Below are positions 25,374 to 35,400 of a stretch of 64,000 nt of DNA, one piece after another. Source of the stretch: Flavobacterium sp. ov086 (GTDB lineage: Bacteria > Bacteroidota > Bacteroidia > Flavobacteriales > Flavobacteriaceae); assembly GCF_900187965.1 (NCBI RefSeq), contig NZ_FZNL01000004.1, positions 308,033-372,032 of the forward strand, in the 5' to 3' direction. The notes beneath the pieces were generated by a model. It was not told the DNA's origin, did not search any database, and saw only the letters and a program-made list of their open reading frames with translations. The position numbers were made by a program, and so were the translations under genes. The first letter of the stretch is position 1. Each line of letters opens with the position of its first letter.

Positions 25374-26807
25374 ATGGAACAATATTTTATTTCAATCGAC
25401 AACGGGTCTCAAAGCACAAAAGTATATATTATTGACTCTAAAGGGGAAATAATACATTCTGAAGTTGAGCCCCTAAAGCCTATGATGTTCAGGGAAACCG
25501 GATATGTAGAGCATCCTGATGATGATTTGTGGGACAGTATAAAAGTAGCCCTAATCAGGTTAATGAAAAACTTTAAAGGAGATGTAAATCTTATAAAAGG
25601 AGTTGGACTTTGTACCATTCGCTGCTGCAGGGTGTTCATGAAAAAAGACGGAAATCTGGCTGCCCCCGTGATGAGTTGGATGGATGTAAGAGCCTATGAA
25701 CCTTTTGAAGATTCAGAAGAAATTGCTTATACGTGTCCTACCACAGGATATATCACACATCGTCTTACAGGAGAATTAAAAGATACAGCGGCAAATGCTT
25801 TTCAGTGGCAGTTTCCTGTTGATATGGATACTTGGAATTGGTCTGAAGACCCAGCAGTTCTCAGCAGTTTTAAAATTCCGAATGAGAAATTATTAAGGCT
25901 CCAGATGCCAGGAACAGTTTTAGGAACTGTAACCAAAGCCGCAGCTCAACTAACCGGTTTGCCAGAAGGACTGCCTGTTGTGGCTACGGCAAATGATAAA
26001 GCGGTAGAAGCCTTGGGAGCAGGATTAATAGATTCCTCAAGAGGGTTGTTTTCTTTAGGCACCTATATTACGTCGATGGTTGTAGGTAACGAAAACAGAC
26101 CGGCTCATGATAATTATTTTACAAATTTATCCTGCATCCCAAATCGTTATTTATTCGAAAGCGGCGGAGTAAGGAGAGGAATGTGGTTAATATCATGGTT
26201 TAGAGATCTTATAGGCGAAGAACTAAATATCAAAGCAAAGGAAAAAGGAGTTTCACCGGAACAAATTTTAGAAGAAGAAGCTTTGAAAGTTCCTGTAGGA
26301 TCAGACGGTTTAATGATCGTTCCGGATTGGCTTGCACCGGCATATCAATCCTATAGAAAAGGAGTAATGATTGGTTTTAACGGTCATCAGGGACGGGGAC
26401 ATATTTACCGTGCCATTCTGGAAGGAATTGCATTGACACTAAACAATCATTATCAATTAATGAATGAAACGCTGGGGCATCATCCTGAAAAGATTATTAT
26501 TTCTGGAGGCGGGGCCAATAGTGATTTATTCCTGCAGATTTTTGCTGATATAACGGGAACTCCCATTGTACGAAACGAAATGAGCGGTTCGGCTGCATTA
26601 GGCGCTGCTATTTGTACAGCAGTAGCGACAGGATGTTACCCGGATTTTGAAACTGCAGTGAAAAAAATGGTAAAAGAAAAAGAAGAGTTCCTTCCTAATT
26701 TAGAAACTCATAAAAAGTATAAACAAATCAATGATAAAGTTTATCATAAATTACCGCAACTGTTAGAAAACACATTAAAAGAAATGCAAAGTTTAGAAGC
26801 GGAATAA
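25374..26807 (+). CDS. FGGY-family carbohydrate kinase, YgcE-like
   Basis: A 477-residue sugar kinase of the FGGY type. The N-terminal ATPase motif ISIDNGSQSTK and the C-terminal ISGGGANSDLFLQIFADITG motif are clear; the second actin-like domain has FSLGTYITSM. Members phosphorylate pentuloses, glycerol, erythritol, gluconate and similar compounds, and specificity cannot be read from the sequence. As last gene of the operon it would trap the product of the oxidase and SDR as a phosphosugar, the likely ligand of the divergent RpiR regulator. Confidence 0.92.
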   Translation: MEQYFISIDNGSQSTKVYIIDSKGEIIHSEVEPLKPMMFRETGYVEHPDDDLWDSIKVALIRLMKNFKGDVNLIKGVGLCTIRCCRVFMKKDGNLAAPVMSWMDVRAYEPFEDSEEIAYTCPTTGYITHRLTGELKDTAANAFQWQFPVDMDTWNWSEDPAVLSSFKIPNEKLLRLQMPGTVLGTVTKAAAQLTGLPEGLPVVATANDKAVEALGAGLIDSSRGLFSLGTYITSMVVGNENRPAHDNYFTNLSCIPNRYLFESGGVRRGMWLISWFRDLIGEELNIKAKEKGVSPEQILEEEALKVPVGSDGLMIVPDWLAPAYQSYRKGVMIGFNGHQGRGHIYRAILEGIALTLNNHYQLMNETLGHHPEKIIISGGGANSDLFLQIFADITGTPIVRNEMSGSAALGAAICTAVATGCYPDFETAVKKMVKEKEEFLPNLETHKKYKQINDKVYHKLPQLLENTLKEMQSLEAE

Positions 26808-26996
26808 AGCTTCGTTTTCTTTCCATTACATATAGCCTTCTATTGTCAGATTAGGAGGCTATTCTTCTCAAGCATAAAATCAATTTACAATAAAAAGAAG
26901 GCATAATGTGCAGTTGTACATTTCATGCCCTTATGTTGTATGCTCTCGATGAAAGCTTGAACGAATCTGAATTTTATAATTCAAATACTAAAAATT

Positions 26997-28160
26997 ATGC
27001 ATTACAACTATGGCAGATTTCTGTTGATTTTAGTCACACTCTCTATAAGTAATTTTGTTTATTCGCAGGCAGCAGATATTGACATCAAAGCAGATACTTT
27101 GGCTGTAGATTCTGAAAAGCCAAGGTTTACAATAAACGGAGCATTTAGAGTGCATTATAAAGATGAGTTTTATAATGAAACAAGAAAAAAAGAAGGAGGC
27201 GAGTTTGGTTTTGACCTTTTTGGACTTGTGGTAAATGCTTCCCATAAAAAGTTCAAAATAATGGCCGATATGAGATTTATGCCGGCTTCATCTGGTGGAA
27301 TAATGCTAAAAGAAGGCTGGGTAGGTTATGATTTTCAAAACGGAGATGATATTCAGGTAGGTTTAGTACAAAGTCCTTTTGGGAACTTAGAATATAATTC
27401 ATACAGTTGGTTTTTAGGAATAGGATATGCCCTTGGTTTTGAAGGTAAATATGCTATGGGAGCGAAGTACCATCATAAAGGAAACACTTGGGATTGGCAG
27501 CTTGCTTTTATGAAAAATGCAATGGAAACTTTTACAAACGATCCCGCTTTAAGGCAAAATCAATGGTCTGCAAGTGTATTAGGGGACAATAAAGAGATCA
27601 ATGAACTCGCCGGACAGATTGTATATAAGATCAAAACAAATAATTTTTTGCATAAAATTGGTGTTTCCGGACAATTTGGACAACTCTATAACTTTGTAGA
27701 AGACAGAATGGGAAGCCGAAACGCCTTTGCGTTTCACTACAATATGGATTACAAAAACCTGGGGATAAAAGCAGAAGTTTATAAATATGAATTTAACCCA
27801 AAAGGAAAGAGTTCAGAATATGTAGATATGGGATCTTTTGGGTATACGTATCAGGTGGTTTCAAAAGGAGATGTTTATGCATTATCAGCTAAATATAGTA
27901 TTCCTTTTAAAGGCAAATCATTAAATGAAATCGCATTTTACAGCGAGTACGGCTATTTAGGAAAAAAATATAACCTGAAGGCATCAGAGATGCTTACAAA
28001 CGGCGTATTGATTAGAGTATTAGACGGAATATATACTTATGTAGAATATGTTGCAGGATATAATCATCCGTTTTTAGGTAGTAATCAAGCCAGTTTATAT
28101 AACGATTATGATAATAAGTGGCATGCTCGTCTGCAATGTAACATTGGTTATTATTTCTAA
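26997..28160 (+). CDS. Outer-membrane porin-like beta-barrel protein
   Basis: A cleavable signal peptide (about residues 1-25, ending VYSQA) is followed by about 360 residues with alternating hydrophobic/polar strands, many aromatic residues and a C-terminal phenylalanine (NIGYYF), all typical of an outer-membrane barrel. It resembles phosphate-selective or carbohydrate porins of Bacteroidota. It is 189 bp after the FGGY kinase gene, with a small hairpin (26832-26862) between, and could supply the passive outer-membrane step for the same substrate. Confidence 0.8.
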   Translation: MHYNYGRFLLILVTLSISNFVYSQAADIDIKADTLAVDSEKPRFTINGAFRVHYKDEFYNETRKKEGGEFGFDLFGLVVNASHKKFKIMADMRFMPASSGGIMLKEGWVGYDFQNGDDIQVGLVQSPFGNLEYNSYSWFLGIGYALGFEGKYAMGAKYHHKGNTWDWQLAFMKNAMETFTNDPALRQNQWSASVLGDNKEINELAGQIVYKIKTNNFLHKIGVSGQFGQLYNFVEDRMGSRNAFAFHYNMDYKNLGIKAEVYKYEFNPKGKSSEYVDMGSFGYTYQVVSKGDVYALSAKYSIPFKGKSLNEIAFYSEYGYLGKKYNLKASEMLTNGVLIRVLDGIYTYVEYVAGYNHPFLGSNQASLYNDYDNKWHARLQCNIGYYF

Positions 28161-28169
28161 TTTGGTAAA

Positions 28170-28670
28170 CCGTTAGGCAAATGTCATTGAGTTAAGCTTT
28201 TTAATATATTGATCTTGCAACTTTATAAAAAATATTTATAATGAAATTCATCGCAAACGAAGTTATTAATAATCTCGCAAAGACGCAAGGTCGCAAAGTT
28301 TTGTCTCCTCATTTTATGTCAATTTCGACGAAGGAGAAATCACACATGTAACTCGACAAAGAAAATCTATAATCTTTGTCGAATTGCTTCTGATGGATGG
28401 ATTGATCCCGAAGCCCAATGTCATTAAGTTAAGCATTATAAAAAATAAAATTATTGCAAATCAAATCGGTTTTTATCAGCGTTTTTACGAAGTAAATCTG
28501 TTTTATCCGTGTCAAAATTAGACACTGATTTTACTGATTCGCTAAAGCAAAAATGCTGATAAAAACGGATTTTTACAATTACTTTCTTGATTAAACACTC
28601 TTAAACTTCGCAGGAATGATTTATTTTGTAGCGAAGGATTTTAATCCCTTGTAACCCCAATATTGTCATT
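28170..28670. repeat. Cluster of dispersed intergenic repeats
   Basis: This is the largest gene-free block in the window (28161-29191). It contains two copies of AATGTCATTRAGTTAAGC (about 28181 and 28418), the phrase CGCAAAGTTTTGTCTCCTCA and a diverged copy of the CGACGAAGGAGAAATCACAC element shared with 6.8-6.9 kb. A 28470-28575 segment has inverted TTTTTATCAGC/GCTGATAAAAA ends, and 28625-28670 is related in inverse orientation to 6962-7040. Nothing here looks coding. It appears to be a landing zone where several repeat families have accumulated. Confidence 0.8.
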
Positions 28671-28677
28671 TATATCT

Positions 28678-28718
28678 AAAATCATCATTCAAATTTAAAA
28701 TTGAGTGGTGATTTTTTT
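28678..28718 (+). terminator. Rho-independent terminator
   Basis: A 15-bp stem with two G-U pairs (28678-28692 with 28701-28715) and an 8-nt loop is followed by seven T residues. It is the first strong plus-strand terminator after the porin gene, about 520 bp away across the repeat block. Confidence 0.75.
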
Positions 28719-28972
28719 GTTTCCCCTAAAACTAATTTTCTGATTTTAAGGTTCAAAGGTTTAAAAAAAGGTACTTTATTTTTCTTACAGCCAATAAATG
28801 CAAAAATTAACAAAAGTTGTTGAGCCCAGTCGTTAAGTGCTTTTACGTGTGCTCGATAACACTAATTTTATGTGCACGAGCACATTTTTTTAATTTTCAT
28901 TTTTTTATTAAAAAATAATATATATATTCTTCATCAAATTAGGAATAATATTGTTTTATTTTTAAATTAAAA

Positions 28973-28996
28973 ATGCTAAAACAACTTTTTTAGCAT
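28973..28996 (+). terminator. Hairpin with T-tail upstream of the kinase/GH35 operon
   Basis: ATGCTAAAA (28973-28981) pairs with TTTTAGCAT (28988-28996), followed by C and a long T-run. It lies about 195 bp before the start of the kinase gene and could end read-through transcripts or act as a leader attenuator. The DNA from 28719 to 29191 is very AT-rich; an open frame on the minus strand at 28962-29174 is not convincing. Confidence 0.5.
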
Positions 28997-29191
28997 CTTT
29001 TTTTATTTTTTTTAAGAAATAACTGTAGCCTGAATATAGCTGTTTTTGTGCGATTTTAAAATAAAAAAGTAAAACAGAATAAACCATCTCTTTTGATGGA
29101 AAAAGCGCTCTCAAAAAGTAGGATAATACTAAAAATAATGAAGAAAAAAAAAGTAATAATCGTTTCATTGTCAAACGTATAAAAATATAAT

Positions 29192-30229
29192 ATGGAAGAA
29201 ATAATTCAGACCGTATTTAAAGATTTTTATCCGGACAAACCAATCCTTGGTCATACAACCATACACAGTGGCTTGATTAATAGCACGTATAAAATTGAGA
29301 CTGCAGATGCAGATTTTATTTTGCAGAAAATGAATCAGGTTGTATTTCCAAATATAAAAGCTTTACTGAATAATAAGATAAAAACCACTCGTTATCTGAA
29401 CGCAAACGGATTTCCTACTTTGACATTTATTGCCAATAAAGAAGGACGGTTTTATTCTAAACATGGCGAAGCAATTTGGCAGCTTTCTACCTATATCCCG
29501 TCAGTGGTTTTGGATCGAATTGATTCGAATGCTGTAGCAAGTCAGGTAGGGGCTTATTTGGCAAAGTTTCATACAGCGTTGCTCAATTTTCCAGTTTCGG
29601 ATTTAGAATATACAATTCCGGATTTTCATAATACCATAAAGAGGTTTCATGATTTTGAGCAGAGTATAAAAAAAGCTTCGGCAGAAAGAGTATTAAAAGC
29701 AGAAGAATCAATAGAGTTTTTAAAATCTAATTTTGAAAGTATAGAGGATGTTGCTATTGCTATAAATATAGGTAAAATCCCAATGAGAGTAGTACACAAT
29801 GATACCAAGATTATGAATATGCTTTTTGATGAAAATGGAAATATTCTTTGCATTATAGATTTTGATACAGTAATGCCCGGGAGTATTTTTCATGATATTG
29901 GCGATGCATTACGAACTGGTACCAATACTTCTACAGAAGAGGAAAAGGATTTGTCTAAAGTACGCTTCGATACCGAAATATATGAAGCTTTTATGAAGGC
30001 ATATATTGATGAAGCCACCTCTTTCATGTCTGAAGAAGAGGCAAGAAACATTCATTTAAGTCTGCCATTGATTCTTTTTGAGCAAGCCTGCCGCTTTCTG
30101 GGCGATTATTTAAACAATGATAGTTATTACAATACAACATACGAAGATCAAAATCTGATAAGAGCCAAAACTCAAATTAAGCTTATGGATAGTGTACAAT
30201 CGTATTTGAGAATAAAAATTAATACCTAA
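29192..30229 (+). CDS. Phosphotransferase, N-acetylhexosamine 1-kinase (NahK)-like
   Basis: A 345-residue APH-fold kinase. The catalytic loop HNDTKIMNMLFD (His202, Asp204, Asn209) and the metal-binding IIDFDTVMPGSIFHDIGDALR (from residue 221) match my memory of the bifidobacterial NahK family, which makes GlcNAc-1-P or GalNAc-1-P from free HexNAc. Choline or homoserine kinase-like relatives are the alternative. It is 36 bp upstream of a GH35 beta-galactosidase, and a GH20 hexosaminidase lies in the following PUL; together they would release and phosphorylate HexNAc. Cytosolic, no signal peptide. Confidence 0.8.
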   Translation: MEEIIQTVFKDFYPDKPILGHTTIHSGLINSTYKIETADADFILQKMNQVVFPNIKALLNNKIKTTRYLNANGFPTLTFIANKEGRFYSKHGEAIWQLSTYIPSVVLDRIDSNAVASQVGAYLAKFHTALLNFPVSDLEYTIPDFHNTIKRFHDFEQSIKKASAERVLKAEESIEFLKSNFESIEDVAIAINIGKIPMRVVHNDTKIMNMLFDENGNILCIIDFDTVMPGSIFHDIGDALRTGTNTSTEEEKDLSKVRFDTEIYEAFMKAYIDEATSFMSEEEARNIHLSLPLILFEQACRFLGDYLNNDSYYNTTYEDQNLIRAKTQIKLMDSVQSYLRIKINT

Positions 30230-30265
30230 CAATGGCAAGTGCCCATTAAAATTAAATAGTTTCAA

Positions 30266-32122
30266 ATGAAAAAAAGTCTTTTTACCTTGTTTTTATTCCT
30301 TTTGTTAGCGGTAAGCGCAACAGGTCAAACTAAACACACATTTGCTATTACTGATGGTAATTTTGTTTTAGACGGTAAACCCATTCAGATTCATAGTGGC
30401 GAGATGCATTATGCACGTATTCCTAAACCGTATTGGCGCCATCGATTAAAAATGATGAAAGCCATGGGATTGAATGCTGTAGCGACTTATGTTTTTTGGA
30501 ATTATCATGAAACAGCACCCGGTGTTTGGGATTTTAAAACAGGTAATAAAGATATCGCAGAATATATCAAAATTGCACAAGAGGAAGGATTGTACGTTAT
30601 TCTGCGTCCGGGGCCATATGTTTGTGCCGAATGGGAGTTTGGTGGATATCCGTGGTTTTTGCAAAAAGTTCCGGGAATGATTATTCGAGGTAATAATCCG
30701 CAGTATTTGGCAGCTACTAAGGCTTATTTTACGGCACTTTATGGTCAGGTGAAGAAACTATTGATTACCAATGGCGGACCAATAATTATGGTTCAGGGCG
30801 AAAATGAATTTGGATCTTATGTGGCGCAGCGTAAGGATATAGCCCTGGAAGAGCATAAGAAATATAGTGCTGCAGTTTTTCAGCAATTAAAAGATGTGGG
30901 TTTCAATGTGCCTTTCTTTACTTCTGATGGAAGTTGGCTGTTTGAAGGAGGCGCACTTCCGGGAGCTTTACCAACTGCAAATGGTGAAGATGATGTTACG
31001 AAATTAAAAGAGATTGTCAATAAATACAATGATGGAAAAGGACCATATATGGTTGCAGAATTTTATCCGGGTTGGCTGGATCATTGGGCCGAGGAATTTC
31101 CGAAAGTGTCTACAGAAAGTGTTGTAAAACAAACACAAAAGTACCTCGACGGTGGCGTTTCTTTCAATTATTACATGGTTCATGGTGGAACTAATTTTGG
31201 TTTTACCTCTGGAGCAAATTATGACGGAAACCATGATATTCAGCCAGATTTAACGACTTATGATTATGATGCACCAATAAGCGAAGCAGGCTGGGGAACA
31301 GAAAAATATAATGCTTTGCGTACGCTATTAAAAAATCCTAAAACGCCGGAAGTTCCGGCAAAGATTCCAGTAATTACAATCCCGAATATTCAATTAACAA
31401 AAGCCGTAAGTCTGGAATATCTAAAAAGTAAAGTAAAACCGGTTACCGCAGATTCTCCTTTGACTTTTGAAGATTTAAATCAAGGTCACGGTTATGTTTG
31501 GTACAGTAAGAAATTCAAACAGCCTATTAGCGGAAAATTAGAACTAAATGGACTTCGTGATTATGCAATTGTTTATGTAAACGGAGTAAAAGTAGCAGAG
31601 TTAAATCGCTATTATAAAAAATATGATTGCATGATTGATGTGCCTTTTAATGCCACTTTGGACATTATTGTAGAAAATATGGGACGTATTAATTATGGTG
31701 CCGATATTATAAATAGTACTAAAGGAATTATTTCTCCGGTAATCATTAACGGACAAACGATTACCGGAGATTGGAACATGTATATGTTACCAATGGATGT
31801 TGTGCCAAATCTAATAGCTGCTAAAAACACGGCAAAAGTTGGACTTCCTGCGGTTTATCAGGGAACTTTTAACCTGAGTAAAACAGGTGATACTTTTCTT
31901 GATATGCGCGACTGGGGCAAAGGAATAGTTTTTATTAACGGAATCAATATTGGACGTTATTGGAGTGTTGGCCCGCAACAAACTTTATATGTGCCGGGAT
32001 GCTGGTTAAAAGAAGGCGTTAATGAGATTGTGATTTTCGAACAAAAAAATGACAAGATTCAAACATCAGTAGGAACTTTAGAAACCCCTATATTAGAAAG
32101 TTTGCAACCTGAAAAAGGCTAA
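30266..32122 (+). CDS. GH35 beta-galactosidase, secreted
   Basis: A signal peptide (residues 1-20, ending ATGQ) precedes the GH35 catalytic TIM barrel. The acid/base Glu181 lies in IIMVQGENEFG and the nucleophile Glu265 in MVAEFYPGW. C-terminal beta-sandwich domains follow (about 380-610), including the typical RDWGKGIVFINGINIGRYW motif. Length 618 is normal. It removes terminal beta-linked galactose, probably in the periplasm. It is co-transcribed with the NahK-like kinase and precedes the SusC/SusD genes. Confidence 0.95.
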   Translation: MKKSLFTLFLFLLLAVSATGQTKHTFAITDGNFVLDGKPIQIHSGEMHYARIPKPYWRHRLKMMKAMGLNAVATYVFWNYHETAPGVWDFKTGNKDIAEYIKIAQEEGLYVILRPGPYVCAEWEFGGYPWFLQKVPGMIIRGNNPQYLAATKAYFTALYGQVKKLLITNGGPIIMVQGENEFGSYVAQRKDIALEEHKKYSAAVFQQLKDVGFNVPFFTSDGSWLFEGGALPGALPTANGEDDVTKLKEIVNKYNDGKGPYMVAEFYPGWLDHWAEEFPKVSTESVVKQTQKYLDGGVSFNYYMVHGGTNFGFTSGANYDGNHDIQPDLTTYDYDAPISEAGWGTEKYNALRTLLKNPKTPEVPAKIPVITIPNIQLTKAVSLEYLKSKVKPVTADSPLTFEDLNQGHGYVWYSKKFKQPISGKLELNGLRDYAIVYVNGVKVAELNRYYKKYDCMIDVPFNATLDIIVENMGRINYGADIINSTKGIISPVIINGQTITGDWNMYMLPMDVVPNLIAAKNTAKVGLPAVYQGTFNLSKTGDTFLDMRDWGKGIVFINGINIGRYWSVGPQQTLYVPGCWLKEGVNEIVIFEQKNDKIQTSVGTLETPILESLQPEKG

Positions 32123-32467
32123 GCAAACGCTCAAAAAGCCTGTAGTAGCTCGAAAAATTGCTACAGGCTGATAATCATAATTATACATTTTTTTTCAATT
32201 GAGATTTTTACAAGGTTAAGCCACATTGGTTTAATTCTAGCTCTTTCTATGCTTTTTTTAAAATAAATACCGCAAAATATTTCAAAATAAAAGGACGCTT
32301 TTTGTCTTCATTTTACCCTTTTTTAAATTAAAACTTAACCGATTTTAATTTTAAAAAACAGGATTGAAAACCCATTCATAAAGAATGAACCGGAAGTTAT
32401 TTTACGAATGAAACTTTATGAATGCTGCATAAGTAACCAATTTATTAACCAATAAAAAACCAATTTT
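32123..32467. other. Intergenic region upstream of susC with hairpins
   Basis: A hairpin with a perfect 9-bp stem (AGCCTGTAG at 32137-32145 with CTACAGGCT at 32161-32169) follows the GH35 gene; it lacks an immediate T-run and is a weak terminator. A dyad AAATTAAAA (32325-32333) / TTTTAATTT (32343-32351) lies about 115 bp before susC and could be an operator. No clear -7 box was found and no sigma/anti-sigma or hybrid two-component regulator is adjacent. Confidence 0.5.
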
Positions 32468-35400
32468 ATGAAAAACCTGTTAGACCCGGTAAATATCGGG
32501 ATGTTAACGAAACAAAAGAAGCTCTTTCTTCGGATGAAAAAGAAATCGATCTTTTTTTGTGTGACCTTATTCAGTATCTCTTCTTTTGGGCATACTTTAT
32601 TGAACGCTCTCCATTTAAACAAAACCAATTTGATGGAGTATTCTGAGAATTTAAAAACAGAAAAAGATTTAACTTTCCTCATAAATGATAATATCATCAC
32701 CGGAAAAATTTCGGGAGAACTAGGCGAAAACTTATCAGGTGCTATTATCAAAGTAAAAGGCTCAACCACGCAAGCCGTTACTACAGAAGATGGGAGTTTC
32801 TCTATTGCAGCAAAAGAAGGCGATGTTCTTATAATCTCTTTTGTTGGTTATGAAGGCAAACAGATAGTTGTAGGCAGTCAGAAAAATTATAATATTAAAC
32901 TTAAATCGGCACAAAATGACTTGAGTGATGTTGTAATTATTGGATATCAAAAAGTACATAAAAAAAATGTCAATGCTGCTGTATCAACCATTAGCAGTAA
33001 AGATTTGCAGGATATTCCGGTAATCAGTGTTTCTTCTATCATTGGTAGTTTGGCGACAGGAATACAAACTCCTACCCAAACAGGAGCTCCCGGCGGAAGA
33101 GGATCTTTAGTCATTCGTGGGAACACCAATTTATCCGGTTCAGGATACAGCAGTCCGCTTTATGTAATTGACGGAGTACAGACTTCACTCGAAGATTTAG
33201 CGGGATATAATACTTCTAATACAGACTTTTTAGCTTCCCTGAATCCAAATGACATTGACAAAATAGATTTCCTGAAAGATGCTTCTGCGGCTGCGATTTA
33301 CGGATCACGCGGAGCAAATGGGGTTATCATAATTACCACCAAAAAAGGAGGCGCTATGGATAAACCCGAATTTACTTTTTCATTAAACACAGGAATATCA
33401 CCAATTCCTAATTTAGTACCAATGAATATTGGGTCTGCCGAAAGAAATGCTAAGATGGCAATGGTAAATAAATGGTGGAAATCTGATGATGTACAAACAT
33501 CGTATCTGCCAATGGTTTTATCTGATAGTTTGAATCCGGCGTTTAATAACAAAGTAGATTATCAGGGATTATTTTACAGAACCGGAATTTCTAATAAATA
33601 CAATTTAAGTATGAGAGGCGGTAGCGAAAGTACCAATTACCGTTTGTCATTAGGATATGATAATGTAGAAGGAGTTATTCAAAACTCAGGTTTTAAACGC
33701 TATACTTTTTCGGGGAATGTTAATTCTAAAGTAGGTCAGAATTTTGACAATCAATTTAGAGTGAATTTAGTGCAAACAGAAAATCAAACGGGTCAGGGAA
33801 ATCCTGATGGCGGAAAATTTCAGTTTAACAATACCTTACCAACAGATCCTTCTGACTTAAATTCTTCTTTGTTTTATGTGTCTGATGCTAAAGCTAAATC
33901 GCTAAAAGGAGAATTGTCAGATAAACTAAATACTGACGAAACGGTACAAATGACTTTGTCAGATTTTATGAAGTATGATTTCACCAGTGCGTTTTCGCTT
34001 AATGCGCAATTTAATTATGTGTATAGTTCTGAAAAGAAAAATTATTATGAACCTTCGACAGTGCGTGAAGAAGGAGATGGTTTTGCCAGTTATGCGTTGT
34101 ATAATCGTAAAAATTTATCATCAGATCTTTATGCCAACTATTATAAAAAATTCGGGAACAATACTGTTACGGCTGTACTTGGTCAAAAAACAGATTACAA
34201 CAAATACGAAGATATGTTTATCTATGCCAAAGGATTTGGTGTAGATGCGATCAAGGTTATCAACGACCGTTATACTCAAAATCAGATTAATGGTTATACA
34301 AGTATTGAGTCGAATGCTTTACTGTCTTATTTTGGCCGTTTAGGATATCGTTACAAAGAGCGTTATATGATTGATATAGCTTTTAGTAGAGACGGTTCTT
34401 CTCGTTTTGGAGAAGATGTTCGATATGCTAATTTCTCTTCTGCCGCAGTAGGCTGGATATTTTCTGATGAACCATTCATCAAAAAACTAGGTTTAAACTT
34501 TTTAAGCTATGGAAAATTCAGAGCCAGTTATGGTGTAAATGGAAACGAAATTGATGAGAATTTTTTAAGATATGGATCCTACAAATTAGGATACGGCGGA
34601 AATCCATCTTCATTATGGTCTAACCTTATGAATGTTTCTACTTATGGAGGTACAACAGGAGTTGTGACAGATTACAACACTATCGGAAATCCAAATCTTT
34701 CCTGGGTAAGTTCAAAACAATGGGATATAGGTTTTGATCTGGATTTATTTAATAATCGTATCAATGTAACTTTTGACGCTTATAACAAGAAAACAGAAAA
34801 TCTGCTATTCGAAACACTTTTTCCTGCTTATTCAGGATTCAATCAGGCAAAGTCAAATGTGGCAGGAGTAATGAATTACGGTTGGGAATCATTGATTAAA
34901 TTCCAAATCTTCTCAAGCGAAAATCCTTGGAAATTGGAAATAAGCACGGGAGTTAGCCAAAACAAAAACTTTGTAACGAAGCTTCCTAATGGAAACAAAG
35001 ATTACTACGGATATGATGTAAATACGGATAGAAGTTATGGATATGTAGTAGGAATGCCATTAATTCTTCCTGTACAATTCAAGAATGAATATATCGTTGA
35101 TAATTTGAGTCAGTTACCGATAAATCCTTATACAGGTGAAATACTGCATGGTAAGTCTGCTTGGGGTACTATAGCACCGGGTACACCTATCTGGAAAGAT
35201 TACAATGGCGATTATCTGTTAGATGAAGCCGGAGATTATAAATTGGATACTTCATTTAAACCAACACCGGATTTTACAGGTTTATTGAATTTGAACTTAA
35301 AATACAAAGGATGGTATTTACAAGCTTATAGCCAATTCTCGTTTGGTTCCGATATCATAGATTCGTCAACACAAAAGTATTTAGACAATTATGACCGAGG

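Noticed and set aside
28962..29174. Minus-strand open frame of 70 codons, hydrophobic
   Set aside because: Consists of T/A-rich sequence overlapping a plus-strand terminator; the hydrophobicity follows from base composition.
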